Shown here piece by piece: positions 4,831 to 12,429 of a stretch of DNA of 12,429 nt; positions within the stretch are counted from its first letter, which is position 1, and each line of letters opens with the position of its first letter. The position numbers and the translations under genes are program-made. Source of the stretch: Deltaproteobacteria bacterium. Lineage in GTDB: Bacteria > Desulfobacterota_D > UBA1144 > Nemesobacterales > N074bin48. Location: assembly GCA_004356685.1 (NCBI GenBank), contig SMWS01000039.1, positions 1 through 12,429 on the forward strand, given 5' to 3'. Below the pieces are notes generated by a model. The model had not been told where the DNA came from. It made no database searches and worked only from the letters and a program-made list of their open reading frames with translations.

Positions 4831-6733
4831 TCAATTTAAAAGTAAATTAATGCTTACAAGAAATTCCGATAAGCCCAAGTGGAAGCTTGCTTTAGTCACA
4901 CTTTTTATTTGTTTGATGTTTTTTCTAATAGCAGCAAGATCGGCACAGCTTCAGCTGCTTAAAGATGATAAGGCATGTTTGGTTGGCAGGGGTCAGCACG
5001 AATTTGAAATTGAACTTCTTCCTGAAAGAGGCTCCATTAAGGATGTGGCCGGAAATAATTTGGCTATGAGTATTACTTCCTATTCTATTTATGTAAACCC
5101 TTCTAAGATTGAAAATAAAAATGAATTTATATCTAAAGTGTCCGATTCGATGAAACTGGGGAAGGACTATGTAGAGCAAAAAGTAAGTTCTAATAAATCA
5201 TTTGTATGGCTTAAAAGACTTGCTAGTGAAAAAGATAAACTTGCACTGCAAGAATTAAAGTTAGCAGGGCTTGGATTTATAGAAGAGCCAAAAAGAGTTT
5301 ATCCGCATAATCACCTTGCAGGACAGCTTCTTGGCTTTACAAATATTGATTCCAAGGGGATTGAAGGAGTTGAGTATTTGTACGATTCTTACCTTTCGGG
5401 CAAAAGAGATAAATTAATTTTAAAAAGAGACGGTCTTGGAAGGGTAATATTTGAAGACCCTTCAAAAATTGAAGAGCAAGGCTTGGGTTATGATATTGTG
5501 CTCACAATCGACTCTCGTATTCAGCATATAGTGGACAATGTTTTAAAAAGAAATGTTGATTATCTGGAAGCTGAAAGTGGGTTTGCCGTAGTTTTAGATT
5601 CCGAAAGGGGGTCAGTTCTTGCTATGTCTTCATATCCATTTCTTGATCCTAACAATTTTAGTGAATCGAGTGAATTAAGCCGAAAAAACTTGCCTATATG
5701 GAAATCATTTGAGCCAGGCTCAACTTTAAAACCAATTCTTGTAGCAGGAGCTTTAGAGGATAAGTTGGTAAATCCAAAAAGCAAATTTGACTGTGAATAC
5801 GGTATGAGAAGAGTTGGTAATACTGTAATAAATGATGTACATCCTTATAATGTTCTTTCGGTTTCAGATGTAATAAGCTTATCCAGTAATATATGCGCTT
5901 CTAAAATTGGAGAAAAACTGGGTAAAAACAGGCTTTATGACTATCTGGATAAATTTGGTTTTGGCAAAAAAACTGGGATTGAAATACCGGGTGAAACATC
6001 AGGGAAATTAGCCAATTCAGATAGCTGGGGTCCTGTTGAGCTTGCCACAATTTCGTTTGGTCAGGGCATATCTGTATCTGCGCTGCAACTAGCAACAGCT
6101 TTTTCGTCAATAGCGAACAAAGGCTATTTAATGAAGCCATATATTGTAAAAGAAATAGTTGATTCAAAAGGAAATATTATTAGAAGGAATCTGCCGGAAA
6201 TTAAAAGAAGAGTGATTTCTTATGATACTGCTCAAATGATTACTGATATGCTTGTTGAAGCTGTTGATAACGGCACTGGTAAAAATGCGCAGGTAAAACT
6301 TTTTAAGGTTGCCGGCAAAACAGGCACAGCGCAGGTCCCTGACCCTAAAAACGGTGGTTATTATTCTGATAAATATATTTCATCATTTGTAGGCTTTGCC
6401 CCAATCAATCCTCCAAGTATTACAGTAGTTGTTGTGATCGAAAACTCTAAAAAAGGATTTTACGGTGGTGAGGTTGCAGCTCCAGTATTCAGGGAGATAG
6501 TAGAAAAAGCTCTTTATTATCTGGAAATAAATCCAGATGGGGAACAGCTTGACAATATAATAATGCCAAATTTTGAAGGCAAAAGCAGACGAGAAATTCT
6601 CCGGTGGTCTGAAACACAAGGTATTAAAGTGGATTTATCGGGAAAAGGTTTTGCAATAGATCAAAGTCCAAAGCCAGGAGAGATAATAAATACAAAAGAG
6701 GTTTGCTCTATAAAATTGCAACAAGCTATATGA
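4820..6733 (+). CDS. ftsI: Septal peptidoglycan transpeptidase FtsI (class B PBP) with C-terminal PASTA domain
   Basis: 637 residues. A cytoplasmic N-terminus is followed by one membrane anchor (about 22-39), then the PBP dimerisation (pedestal) domain (about 62-215) with LLPERGSIKD at 66-75. The transpeptidase domain follows. Its catalytic motifs are S301-T-L-K304 in FEPGSTLKP, S355-S-N357, and K500-T-G502 in VAGKTGTAQ. A single PASTA domain (about 577-635) ends the protein, beginning IIMPNFEGKSRREIL. FtsI cross-links septal peptidoglycan made by FtsW and is activated through FtsL. PASTA-bearing forms are typical of PBP2B/SpoVD-like proteins and also occur in some diderm phyla; E. coli FtsI lacks one. 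The ATG at 4820 overlaps ftsL by 11 bases and has no ribosome binding site; ATG 4850 is an alternative. The stop overlaps the murE ATG as ATGA. Confidence 0.95.
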   Translation: MDSNQFKSKLMLTRNSDKPKWKLALVTLFICLMFFLIAARSAQLQLLKDDKACLVGRGQHEFEIELLPERGSIKDVAGNNLAMSITSYSIYVNPSKIENKNEFISKVSDSMKLGKDYVEQKVSSNKSFVWLKRLASEKDKLALQELKLAGLGFIEEPKRVYPHNHLAGQLLGFTNIDSKGIEGVEYLYDSYLSGKRDKLILKRDGLGRVIFEDPSKIEEQGLGYDIVLTIDSRIQHIVDNVLKRNVDYLEAESGFAVVLDSERGSVLAMSSYPFLDPNNFSESSELSRKNLPIWKSFEPGSTLKPILVAGALEDKLVNPKSKFDCEYGMRRVGNTVINDVHPYNVLSVSDVISLSSNICASKIGEKLGKNRLYDYLDKFGFGKKTGIEIPGETSGKLANSDSWGPVELATISFGQGISVSALQLATAFSSIANKGYLMKPYIVKEIVDSKGNIIRRNLPEIKRRVISYDTAQMITDMLVEAVDNGTGKNAQVKLFKVAGKTGTAQVPDPKNGGYYSDKYISSFVGFAPINPPSITVVVVIENSKKGFYGGEVAAPVFREIVEKALYYLEINPDGEQLDNIIMPNFEGKSRREILRWSETQGIKVDLSGKGFAIDQSPKPGEIINTKEVCSIKLQQAI

Positions 6734-8232
6734 ATCTGAATGATCTGTTAAAAGGTTATGATTTTAAACTAATAAATGGAGATAAAAACACCAGAGTATC
6801 AGATATCACTTATAGTTCAAAGGAGGTAAAAAAAAATTCACTCTTTGTTGCAATAAAAGGTGAAAAATCTGATGGACACAAATTTATAAATGATGCAGAA
6901 AAAAAAGGAGCAAGTGTTTTAGTCCTGCAAGATTTAAATAAAGAAAATAAAGGAAAACACAATACATTAATAAAAGTTAAAGATAGTTTGGATGCGCTTG
7001 CATATATGTCGGCACGATTTTACGGCGACCCAACAAAAGATATTAAGGTTTGCGCAGTAACAGGGACAAATGGAAAAACAACAGTAACTTATATAATAGA
7101 ATCTATTTGGAAGGGGGAAAATCAAATAGCAGGAGTTATAGGTACCATTAACAATAGGTTTAACGAAAAGCAGTATCCCTCCGCCCTTACTACCCCACTT
7201 TCAAAAGAGTTGCAGGAACTTTTCTCCCAGATGAAAAAATCAGGAGTGCAAAATGTGGTGGTTGAGGCATCATCTCATGCTCTTGATAAAAAAAGACTCA
7301 ATTATACTAATCTCGATAGCGCTGTTTTTACTAACTTAACGCAGGATCATCTGGATTATCACAAAGACTTTGATAGTTATTTTGAAGCAAAAAAGAGGCT
7401 TTTTTCCGATGTTTTAAACGATTCTAATAAAACCAGAAAATACGCAATTTCAAACTATGATGACCCCAATGGCATAAGAATAATCAAAGATTTCAGGGGT
7501 GAAAAACTATACTATTCAGTTGATAACCCCAAGGCTCATTTTTATGCACGCAACATAGAAATTACTACTAAGGGGATAAAAGCCGAGGTAGTTACTCCCG
7601 ATGGCACAATGGAAATTCGTTCAGAGCTTTTAGGCAGGCATAATTTATCAAATATTCTTGCATCTATTGCAAATACTATGCTTTTAGGTGCCTCTAAGGA
7701 CAGTATAAAAAAAGGTGTTGCTTCACTAAAAAACGTGCCGGGCAGATTGGAAAGAGTACAAAACTCTAGAGGAATTAACATATTTGTGGATTATGCCCAT
7801 ACGCCTGATGCGCTAAGCAGTGTGCTGAAATTAACAAAGAGTCTGTGTACTGGCCGTCTGATTGTAGTCTTTGGATGCGGGGGTGACAGGGATGCTGAAA
7901 AAAGACCAATGATGGGCGGTGTAGCTGCAAGGCTTGGCGATATTGTAATCGTAACATCAGATAATCCAAGGACAGAAGAACCTGAAAAAATAATATTTGA
8001 TATAGAAAAAGGAATTAAAGAAGAGCTGGGGGAAGACTCTAACTACTATAAGATAACTGACAGGTATGAGGCGATATTGAAAGCTACTGAAATATCGGTG
8101 GAAAATGACACAATTGTTGTTGCCGGCAAGGGGCATGAAGACTATCAGATAATAGGAGATAAAACGATCCACTTTGATGATAGAGAGATGTGCAGAAAGG
8201 CTGCTGAGGAGGCCGGATATAGCACCAATTAA
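6730..8232 (+). CDS. murE: UDP-MurNAc-L-Ala-D-Glu:meso-diaminopimelate ligase MurE
   Basis: A cytoplasmic ATP-dependent ligase adding the third residue of the stem peptide. From ATG 6730 it has 500 residues, family length. The N-terminal substrate domain includes DITYSSKEVKKNSLFVAIKG (25-44). The ATP loop is TGTNGKTT (111-118), the central block VEASSHAL is at 178-185, and K221 is the likely carbamylated lysine. The C-terminal domain has FGCGGDRD (381-388), the specificity motif DNPR (411-414), and GHEDYQ (468-473). DNPR is the hallmark of meso-diaminopimelate-adding enzymes and argues against L-Lys. The frame can be extended to TTG 6703, but ATG 6730 gives a normal N-terminus and an ATGA overlap with the ftsI stop, a standard coupling arrangement. 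A small oddity is ALTTPLSKELQ (152-162), where many relatives read TTPxxxxLQ without the lysine. Confidence 0.96.
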   Translation: MNLNDLLKGYDFKLINGDKNTRVSDITYSSKEVKKNSLFVAIKGEKSDGHKFINDAEKKGASVLVLQDLNKENKGKHNTLIKVKDSLDALAYMSARFYGDPTKDIKVCAVTGTNGKTTVTYIIESIWKGENQIAGVIGTINNRFNEKQYPSALTTPLSKELQELFSQMKKSGVQNVVVEASSHALDKKRLNYTNLDSAVFTNLTQDHLDYHKDFDSYFEAKKRLFSDVLNDSNKTRKYAISNYDDPNGIRIIKDFRGEKLYYSVDNPKAHFYARNIEITTKGIKAEVVTPDGTMEIRSELLGRHNLSNILASIANTMLLGASKDSIKKGVASLKNVPGRLERVQNSRGINIFVDYAHTPDALSSVLKLTKSLCTGRLIVVFGCGGDRDAEKRPMMGGVAARLGDIVIVTSDNPRTEEPEKIIFDIEKGIKEELGEDSNYYKITDRYEAILKATEISVENDTIVVAGKGHEDYQIIGDKTIHFDDREMCRKAAEEAGYSTN

Positions 8233-8239
8233 AAAAGTA

Positions 8240-9610
8240 ATGGATACAAATTTCGTTCTAAATTCAACAAAGGGAAAGCTAATTTCAGAGAACTTCGATT
8301 ATGAATTCTCAGGTATATCTACAGATTCGAGGACTATAGTGGAAAGTCAATTGTTTGTAGCGCTAAAAGGTGAAAATTATGATGGCCATAAATTTATATG
8401 TGATGCGATTGATAGAGGTGCGGCAGGAGTAATTTTAGAGGACGTGTGTTTAAAATCAAAACCACGGGGCAAGCTTTATGTAAAAGTTGACTCAACGCTT
8501 GATTCCTTGGGTGATCTTGCAAAAAGCTTTCGAGAGAGTTTTGAAAACCTAAGAGTAATTGCCATTACAGGGTCAAACGGGAAAACAACAACAAAGGAAA
8601 TGGTGTCGGCTGTGATAGGGCAGAAATACGATGTTTTAAAGAATACGGGAAATTTTAATAACCTTATCGGACTTCCTCTTACGCTTTTTAATTTGGAAGA
8701 TAAAAATGAGGTTGCAGTGCTTGAGCTTGGAATGAACCGGTTTGGAGAGATAAGAAGGCTTGCTGAAATCTGCAGCCCTCAAATTGGAGTAATAACAAAT
8801 ATCGGTAAAGCCCATATTGGAAACCTGGGCGGCATAGATGGAGTAAAAAAAGCTAAATCGGAGCTTGTAGAAAAATTTGGCGCCGAGCAGACTTTTATAG
8901 TCAACAAAGACGATGCAATGATTTTGGATATAGCGGCAAATACCGGTTGCAAAAAAATCACTTATTCACTGCACGGTGATGCAGATGTAAGGGCGCTTAA
9001 TATTGAAAGGGATGGTCTTAGCTCAAGGCTGTTCACTCTTGCAATAGGCAGTAAGAAAAGGTCAGTAAGACTAAATAATATTGGACTGCATAATGTTTCA
9101 AATGCGCTTTGCGCCTCAGCATGCGGGGTAGCAATGGGACTTGCGCTGGATGAAATCGCAAGTGGTCTGGAAAAATTTGAGTTTCCCTCCATGAGGCTTG
9201 AGATAATCGACAGTGCCCACGGATTTAAGATTATAAATGACTGCTACAATGCAAGCCCCGATTCTATGAAAAATGCTATAGATGAACTGTCTGAACTTAA
9301 AAGTGAGTTTAAAAAAATTGCTGTTTTAGGGGATATGCTTGAGCTTGGAAAAGACGCTGAAAAAGAGCATGAATTACTGGGTGAATATATTGCTAAGTCT
9401 AATATTGATTATCTTTTTACTTACGGGGATTTGGGAAAGCTAATTGCCAAGGGGGCTAAACGCTCAGTTAATGCTAGTTGTTATCATGATCATAAAAGTA
9501 TTGCAGATCAAATAATGCAAGTAGCAAAAAAAGGCGATGTAGTCTTAATTAAGGGGTCAAGAGAGATGAAGATGGAAAAAGTTATTAAATTTATTGAACC
9601 ACAGGAATAA
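8240..9610 (+). CDS. murF: UDP-MurNAc-tripeptide--D-Ala-D-Ala ligase MurF
   Basis: The last cytoplasmic amide ligase, joining D-Ala-D-Ala to the MurNAc tripeptide. From ATG 8240 it has 456 residues. The N-terminal domain includes GISTDSRTIVESQLFVALKG (25-44), similar to MurE. The ATP loop TGSNGKTTTKE is at 110-120, NTGNFNNLIGLPLTL at 135-149, ELGMNRFGEI at 162-171 and TNIGKAHIG at 186-194. NDCYNASPDSMKNAI (333-347) is the MurF C-terminal domain motif, and VLIKGSREMKMEKV (435-448) closes the protein. The open frame reaches back to ATG 8174 inside murE, but those 22 residues (MMIERCAERLL...) are not family-like; ATG 8240 lies seven bases after the murE stop. No good ribosome binding site fits it: GAGGAGG at 8206-8212 is 27 bases too far and encodes the murE C-terminus. 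Confidence 0.95.
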   Translation: MDTNFVLNSTKGKLISENFDYEFSGISTDSRTIVESQLFVALKGENYDGHKFICDAIDRGAAGVILEDVCLKSKPRGKLYVKVDSTLDSLGDLAKSFRESFENLRVIAITGSNGKTTTKEMVSAVIGQKYDVLKNTGNFNNLIGLPLTLFNLEDKNEVAVLELGMNRFGEIRRLAEICSPQIGVITNIGKAHIGNLGGIDGVKKAKSELVEKFGAEQTFIVNKDDAMILDIAANTGCKKITYSLHGDADVRALNIERDGLSSRLFTLAIGSKKRSVRLNNIGLHNVSNALCASACGVAMGLALDEIASGLEKFEFPSMRLEIIDSAHGFKIINDCYNASPDSMKNAIDELSELKSEFKKIAVLGDMLELGKDAEKEHELLGEYIAKSNIDYLFTYGDLGKLIAKGAKRSVNASCYHDHKSIADQIMQVAKKGDVVLIKGSREMKMEKVIKFIEPQE

Positions 9611-9615
9611 GGTTA

Positions 9616-10725
9616 ATGCTCTATTTCTTATACACATATTTTGATAGTATTTTAATTTTTAATGTCTTTAAATACATAACGTTTAGATCGTTTGGCGCAG
9701 GAGTTACGTCATTTCTAATAAGCATATTTTTAGGCGGGAAGTTTATAAGTTTTCTTAAAAGCAGACAGCTGCAAGAAAGTATAAGAGGCGATGGTCCCAA
9801 GACTCATCTTTCAAAAGAGGGTACGCCTACAATGGGTGGGCTTTTTATAGTTGTATCAATAATCGTAGCATCTTTTATATGGATTAATTTAAGCATTGTT
9901 TATGTTTGGATTGTTTTGTTTTTTACGGTTGGTTTTGCGGCTATTGGCTTTTGGGATGATAGAACAAAAATGAAAAACGGAAAAGGTATGAGCGCCAGAG
10001 TTAAGTTTGCTCTTCAGATCTTGCTTGCGCTCGTACTGATTCTGATACTTGTTGGCGACAGTAACGGCTTTACAATGTCGCTCAGATTAAACGAGGTTTC
10101 TAGCTATTCTAATACTTCAGTGCTGATTCCTTTTTTTAAGAAGGCTGTGATTGAGCTAGGACCTTTATATATAGTTTTCGCTATCGTTGTAATAGTTGGA
10201 TCTTCTAATGCCGTTAACCTTACTGATGGCCTCGATGGACTGGCAATAGGGTCAATTGCGGTCGTTGCTGGGACGTATTTGGTGTTTTCGTATTTATCCG
10301 GAAACATCGTGTTTGCAAGGTACCTGCAAATTCCATATATAGCAGGCAGTGGAGAGCTTGCTGTATTTCTGGCAGCCGTTGGTGGAGCATGTCTTGGATT
10401 TTTGTGGTACAACTCGCATCCTGCTCAGGTATTTATGGGCGATGTAGGATCGCTTGCGCTTGGCGCCGCAATTGGGTCGGTAGCAGTTGTTATCAAGCAG
10501 GAAATACTGCTTGTGATAGTTGGCGGTCTGTTTGTTGCCGAGGCGCTCTCTGTAATTCTTCAGGTCTTTTCATTTAAACTGACCGGCAAAAGAATATTCA
10601 AGATGGCCCCGCTGCATCATCATTTTGAACTGAGCGGATGGTCGGAAAGCAAAGTCGTAATAAGGTTTTGGATAATATCGCTAGTACTTGCACTTATAGC
10701 GTTTTCTACTCTAAAAATAAGGTAG
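9616..10725 (+). CDS. mraY: Phospho-N-acetylmuramoyl-pentapeptide-transferase MraY
   Basis: MraY is the integral membrane enzyme that transfers phospho-MurNAc-pentapeptide from UDP to undecaprenyl phosphate, making lipid I. At 369 residues with about ten hydrophobic segments it is family-typical. Key motifs are PTMGGLFI (71-78), the DD pair D114-D115 in GFWDDRTKMK, NAVNLTDGLDGLAIG (198-212) with D204 and D207, VFMGDVGSLALG (272-283) with D276, and MAPLHHHFELSGWSE (330-344) with the HHH of the nucleotide-binding loop. All catalytic residues are present. The ATG at 9616 lies five bases after murF. AGGA at 9603-9606 plus AAGG closer in make this one of the few cluster genes with a plausible ribosome binding site. 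The first about 25 residues (MLYFLYTYFDSILIFNVFKY) fit the family's N-terminal helix. Confidence 0.97.
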   Translation: MLYFLYTYFDSILIFNVFKYITFRSFGAGVTSFLISIFLGGKFISFLKSRQLQESIRGDGPKTHLSKEGTPTMGGLFIVVSIIVASFIWINLSIVYVWIVLFFTVGFAAIGFWDDRTKMKNGKGMSARVKFALQILLALVLILILVGDSNGFTMSLRLNEVSSYSNTSVLIPFFKKAVIELGPLYIVFAIVVIVGSSNAVNLTDGLDGLAIGSIAVVAGTYLVFSYLSGNIVFARYLQIPYIAGSGELAVFLAAVGGACLGFLWYNSHPAQVFMGDVGSLALGAAIGSVAVVIKQEILLVIVGGLFVAEALSVILQVFSFKLTGKRIFKMAPLHHHFELSGWSESKVVIRFWIISLVLALIAFSTLKIR

Positions 10726-10752
10726 AGCATATTAATTTTAAAGAACAAAAAC

Positions 10753-12078
10753 ATGAATCTTAAAGATAAAAAATATTTAGTCGTAGGACTTGGAAAAACA
10801 GGAATCTCTACAGCCAGATTTTTGCTTAGTAAAGGTGCAAAGGTTGTTATAAGTGACAGCAGAGCTGAATTTGGGTATAAACAGGAACTTGAAGAATTTA
10901 AGAACACTGGGGTCATGATCGAGCTTGGCGGACACACTGATAAAGTATTTTTGTGGGCGGATACAATAGTACTTAGCCCAGGAGTTCCGTATACAATACC
11001 GCAAGTTCAGCATGCTCTAAAAAGTGGGATTGAAGTTATAAGTGAGATAGAGCTTGCCTCAAAATTTATAGATAAACCAATAATAGCTGTTACGGGATCA
11101 AACGGTAAAACTACTACTACAACCATGATTTATAATATTCTGAAATCATCGGGGCTAAAAGTATTTTTAGGTGGAAATATAGGGACACCGCTTATAGATA
11201 TTGCAGGTAGTGAGCAGCAGTTTGATTATATACTGCTTGAACTAAGTAGTTTCCAGCTGCAGGGAATAAAAGATTTTAAACCCTATATTGCAGTTTGTTT
11301 AAATATATATCCAAACCATCTGGATCATCACAAAGATTTTTCTGAATATATAAATTCCAAAACAAAGATATTTTCCAATCAAACAACACAGCAAATCGCT
11401 GTTGTAAATAAAGATGATTCGATTCTGAGGGACAGGTTAGAGCAAATAAAAGCTAAAATAATTACATTTGGACATGATGCCGGTGCCGATGTGCATTATC
11501 AAGGCTTTGTCGTGAGTTATGAAGGAAATGATTATGACTTAAGCAAGTGGAAACTTATTGGCAAACATAACATAGAAAACGCTATGGCATCTATTATTGT
11601 CAGTAGGCTTGTTGGTTGTGATACTCAAGTAATAAAAAACTCTATTTTAGAGTTTAACTCTTTACCTCACCGAATCGAATACGTTAGAGAGTATAAAAAC
11701 GCCAGGTTCTTTAATGATTCAAAATCTACAACTCCACATTCAACTCTAAAGGCCTTGGAGGCCTTCGACCCCCCAGTGATCTTAATTGCTGGTGGAAGGG
11801 ATAAAGGCCTAGACTACTCTGTATTCAAAGAGCAGGTTGCAAATAAAGTTAAGCAGCTGATTTTAATGGGTGAAGCGAGTTCTAAAATAAAAGATATCTA
11901 CGAAAACGAGGTTGCTCTTCAGGTTGTAAGCTCGCTGGACAGCGCAGTTCAGCAGGCCGTATCGTCTCTGGAAAAGGGAGATACGATACTTTTTTCACCT
12001 GCCTGTTCAAGCTTTGATATGTTTAATTCTTATGAAGAAAGAGGGAGGAAATTTAAAGAAATTGTTCAGTGTCTTTGA
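10753..12078 (+). CDS. murD: UDP-N-acetylmuramoyl-L-alanine--D-glutamate ligase MurD
   Basis: A cytoplasmic ligase adding D-Glu to UDP-MurNAc-L-Ala, the second residue of the stem peptide. It has 441 residues. The N-terminal Rossmann-like domain shows VVGLGKTGIS (10-19) and LSPGVP (74-79). The ATP loop VTGSNGKTT is at 113-121, GGNIGTPL at 140-147, LELSSFQL at 162-169 and NIYPNHLDHHKDFSEY (184-199) gives the catalytic histidine region. The C-terminal domain has the NDSKSTTPHST segment, AGGRDKGLDY and the MurD signature SPACSSFDMFNSYEERG (415-431). Everything expected is present. It begins 27 bases after mraY, the largest gap in the operon, with no clear ribosome binding site and no promoter I trust. 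Its 3' end overlaps the probable ftsW start. Confidence 0.96.
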   Translation: MNLKDKKYLVVGLGKTGISTARFLLSKGAKVVISDSRAEFGYKQELEEFKNTGVMIELGGHTDKVFLWADTIVLSPGVPYTIPQVQHALKSGIEVISEIELASKFIDKPIIAVTGSNGKTTTTTMIYNILKSSGLKVFLGGNIGTPLIDIAGSEQQFDYILLELSSFQLQGIKDFKPYIAVCLNIYPNHLDHHKDFSEYINSKTKIFSNQTTQQIAVVNKDDSILRDRLEQIKAKIITFGHDAGADVHYQGFVVSYEGNDYDLSKWKLIGKHNIENAMASIIVSRLVGCDTQVIKNSILEFNSLPHRIEYVREYKNARFFNDSKSTTPHSTLKALEAFDPPVILIAGGRDKGLDYSVFKEQVANKVKQLILMGEASSKIKDIYENEVALQVVSSLDSAVQQAVSSLEKGDTILFSPACSSFDMFNSYEERGRKFKEIVQCL

Positions 12079-12429
12079 TTTGAAAGAAACTAAGATTGAC
12101 TTATACATAGTTTTGTCAGTTTTATACCTCACTTCAGTAGGGCTGTTGATGGTTTACAGCACAAGCTCAATATATGCTCTGGATAAGTTTAGCGACACAA
12201 GCTACTACCTGAAACGGCATCTTATCTTTCTGGCGACAGGATTTTTCTTTATGATAGTAATTACTAATCTTAACTACATTGCGCTTAAAAAGATTGCATT
12301 CATTTTATACTTTGTGGGTCTGGTTTTTCTTGTACTGGTTTTGATTCCCGGGATTGGTAAAGAAGTGGGGGGTGCAAGAAGGTGGATAGATTTAGGACTA
12401 TTTAGTTTTCAGCCTTCAGAGGTAATGAA
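12032..12429 (+). CDS. ftsW: Septal peptidoglycan glycosyltransferase FtsW, C-terminus beyond the window
   Basis: A SEDS-family polymerase that makes septal glycan strands from lipid II together with FtsI. About 132 N-terminal residues of an expected 360-400 are visible. From the ATG at 12032 the protein begins MKKEGGNLKKLFSVFDLKE. A first membrane helix runs about 22-41, followed by VYSTSS (41-46), a trait of SEDS proteins, and two more helices (about 62-79 and 86-107). The family signature GGARRWIDLG (113-122) then FSFQPSE (124-130) follows. Two starts are possible: ATG 12032, overlapping murD by 47 bases without a ribosome binding site, or TTG 12062, overlapping by 17 bases with GGGAGG 13 bases upstream. 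The TTG form removes ten residues and leaves all motifs. RodA shares the fold; position between murD and the window edge favours FtsW. Confidence 0.92.
   Translation, partial: MKKEGGNLKKLFSVFDLKETKIDLYIVLSVLYLTSVGLLMVYSTSSIYALDKFSDTSYYLKRHLIFLATGFFFMIVITNLNYIALKKIAFILYFVGLVFLVLVLIPGIGKEVGGARRWIDLGLFSFQPSEVM

Noticed and set aside
5606..5620. GGGGGTCAGTTCTTG in ftsI as another copy of the transposon end
   Set aside because: Similarity stops after GGGGTCAG; it is ordinary coding sequence of a conserved domain. The same holds for GGGGTCATG near 10908 in murD.
6703..6729. TTG start nine codons upstream for murE
   Set aside because: It overlaps ftsI by 31 bases with the GAGG only about two bases away. 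ATG 6730 with the ATGA overlap is simpler and gives a normal N-terminus.
8206..8212. GAGGAGG as a ribosome binding site for murF
   Set aside because: It is 27 bases from ATG 8240 and no start codon in frame lies at a workable distance. It encodes Glu-Glu-Ala of MurE.
8174..8239. Upstream ATG for murF inside murE
   Set aside because: The 22 extra residues (MMIERCAERLLRRPD...) do not fit MurF, and ATG 8240 follows the murE stop by seven bases.
9962..10730. Opposite-strand and out-of-frame reading frames over mraY, for example 10104-10412 and 10389-10577
   Set aside because: mraY is complete with all motifs in its own frame; these are shadows in a region with few stops.

Overview
The window joins an accessory stretch (about 1-2840) to the start of a division and cell wall (dcw) cluster (about 2986 to the right edge). 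The DNA is AT-rich. The cluster order is mraZ-rsmH-ftsL-ftsI-murE-murF-mraY-murD-ftsW. The MurE specificity motif DNPR points to meso-diaminopimelate peptidoglycan, so this is a walled bacterium. The order is common to many phyla and the genus cannot be fixed from the sequence; the RAYT-type transposase and the overall look would fit an AT-rich diderm such as a Deferribacterota or delta-type lineage, but that is a guess.

Accessory part. 1-639 (minus) is the first 213 residues of an IS1595-type (ISXO2-like) DDE transposase cut by the window edge. 640-1116 has no convincing gene but holds a solitary copy of a repeat at 777-808. 1160-1729 (minus) encodes a small ImmA/IrrE-like HELAH zinc protease with its own promoter and strong ribosome binding site. 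Back to back with it, 1803-2840 is a self-contained HUH (Y1) transposase element. A REP-associated-type transposase with a DnaA domain IV-like C-terminus lies between near-perfect 26-bp inverted repeats starting AATGGGGTCAGGC. Its promoter sits just inside the left repeat and predicts a leaderless mRNA. The repeat at 777-808 is a diverged third copy of the same end.

Core part. A consensus-like sigma70 promoter (2986-3014) drives the dcw genes. Four AGTGG-type boxes at exact 10-bp spacing (3012-3046) overlap its -10 element and are the expected MraZ operator. The nine genes lie on one strand with gaps of 27 bases or less and several overlaps, so they read as one operon. MraZ regulates transcription; RsmH methylates 16S rRNA; FtsL, FtsI and FtsW form the septal synthase core. 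MurD, MurE and MurF extend the UDP-MurNAc peptide, and MraY transfers the finished precursor to undecaprenyl phosphate to make lipid I. ftsW runs off the right edge. Most of these genes lack a good Shine-Dalgarno sequence, which makes several starts uncertain and suggests translational coupling.
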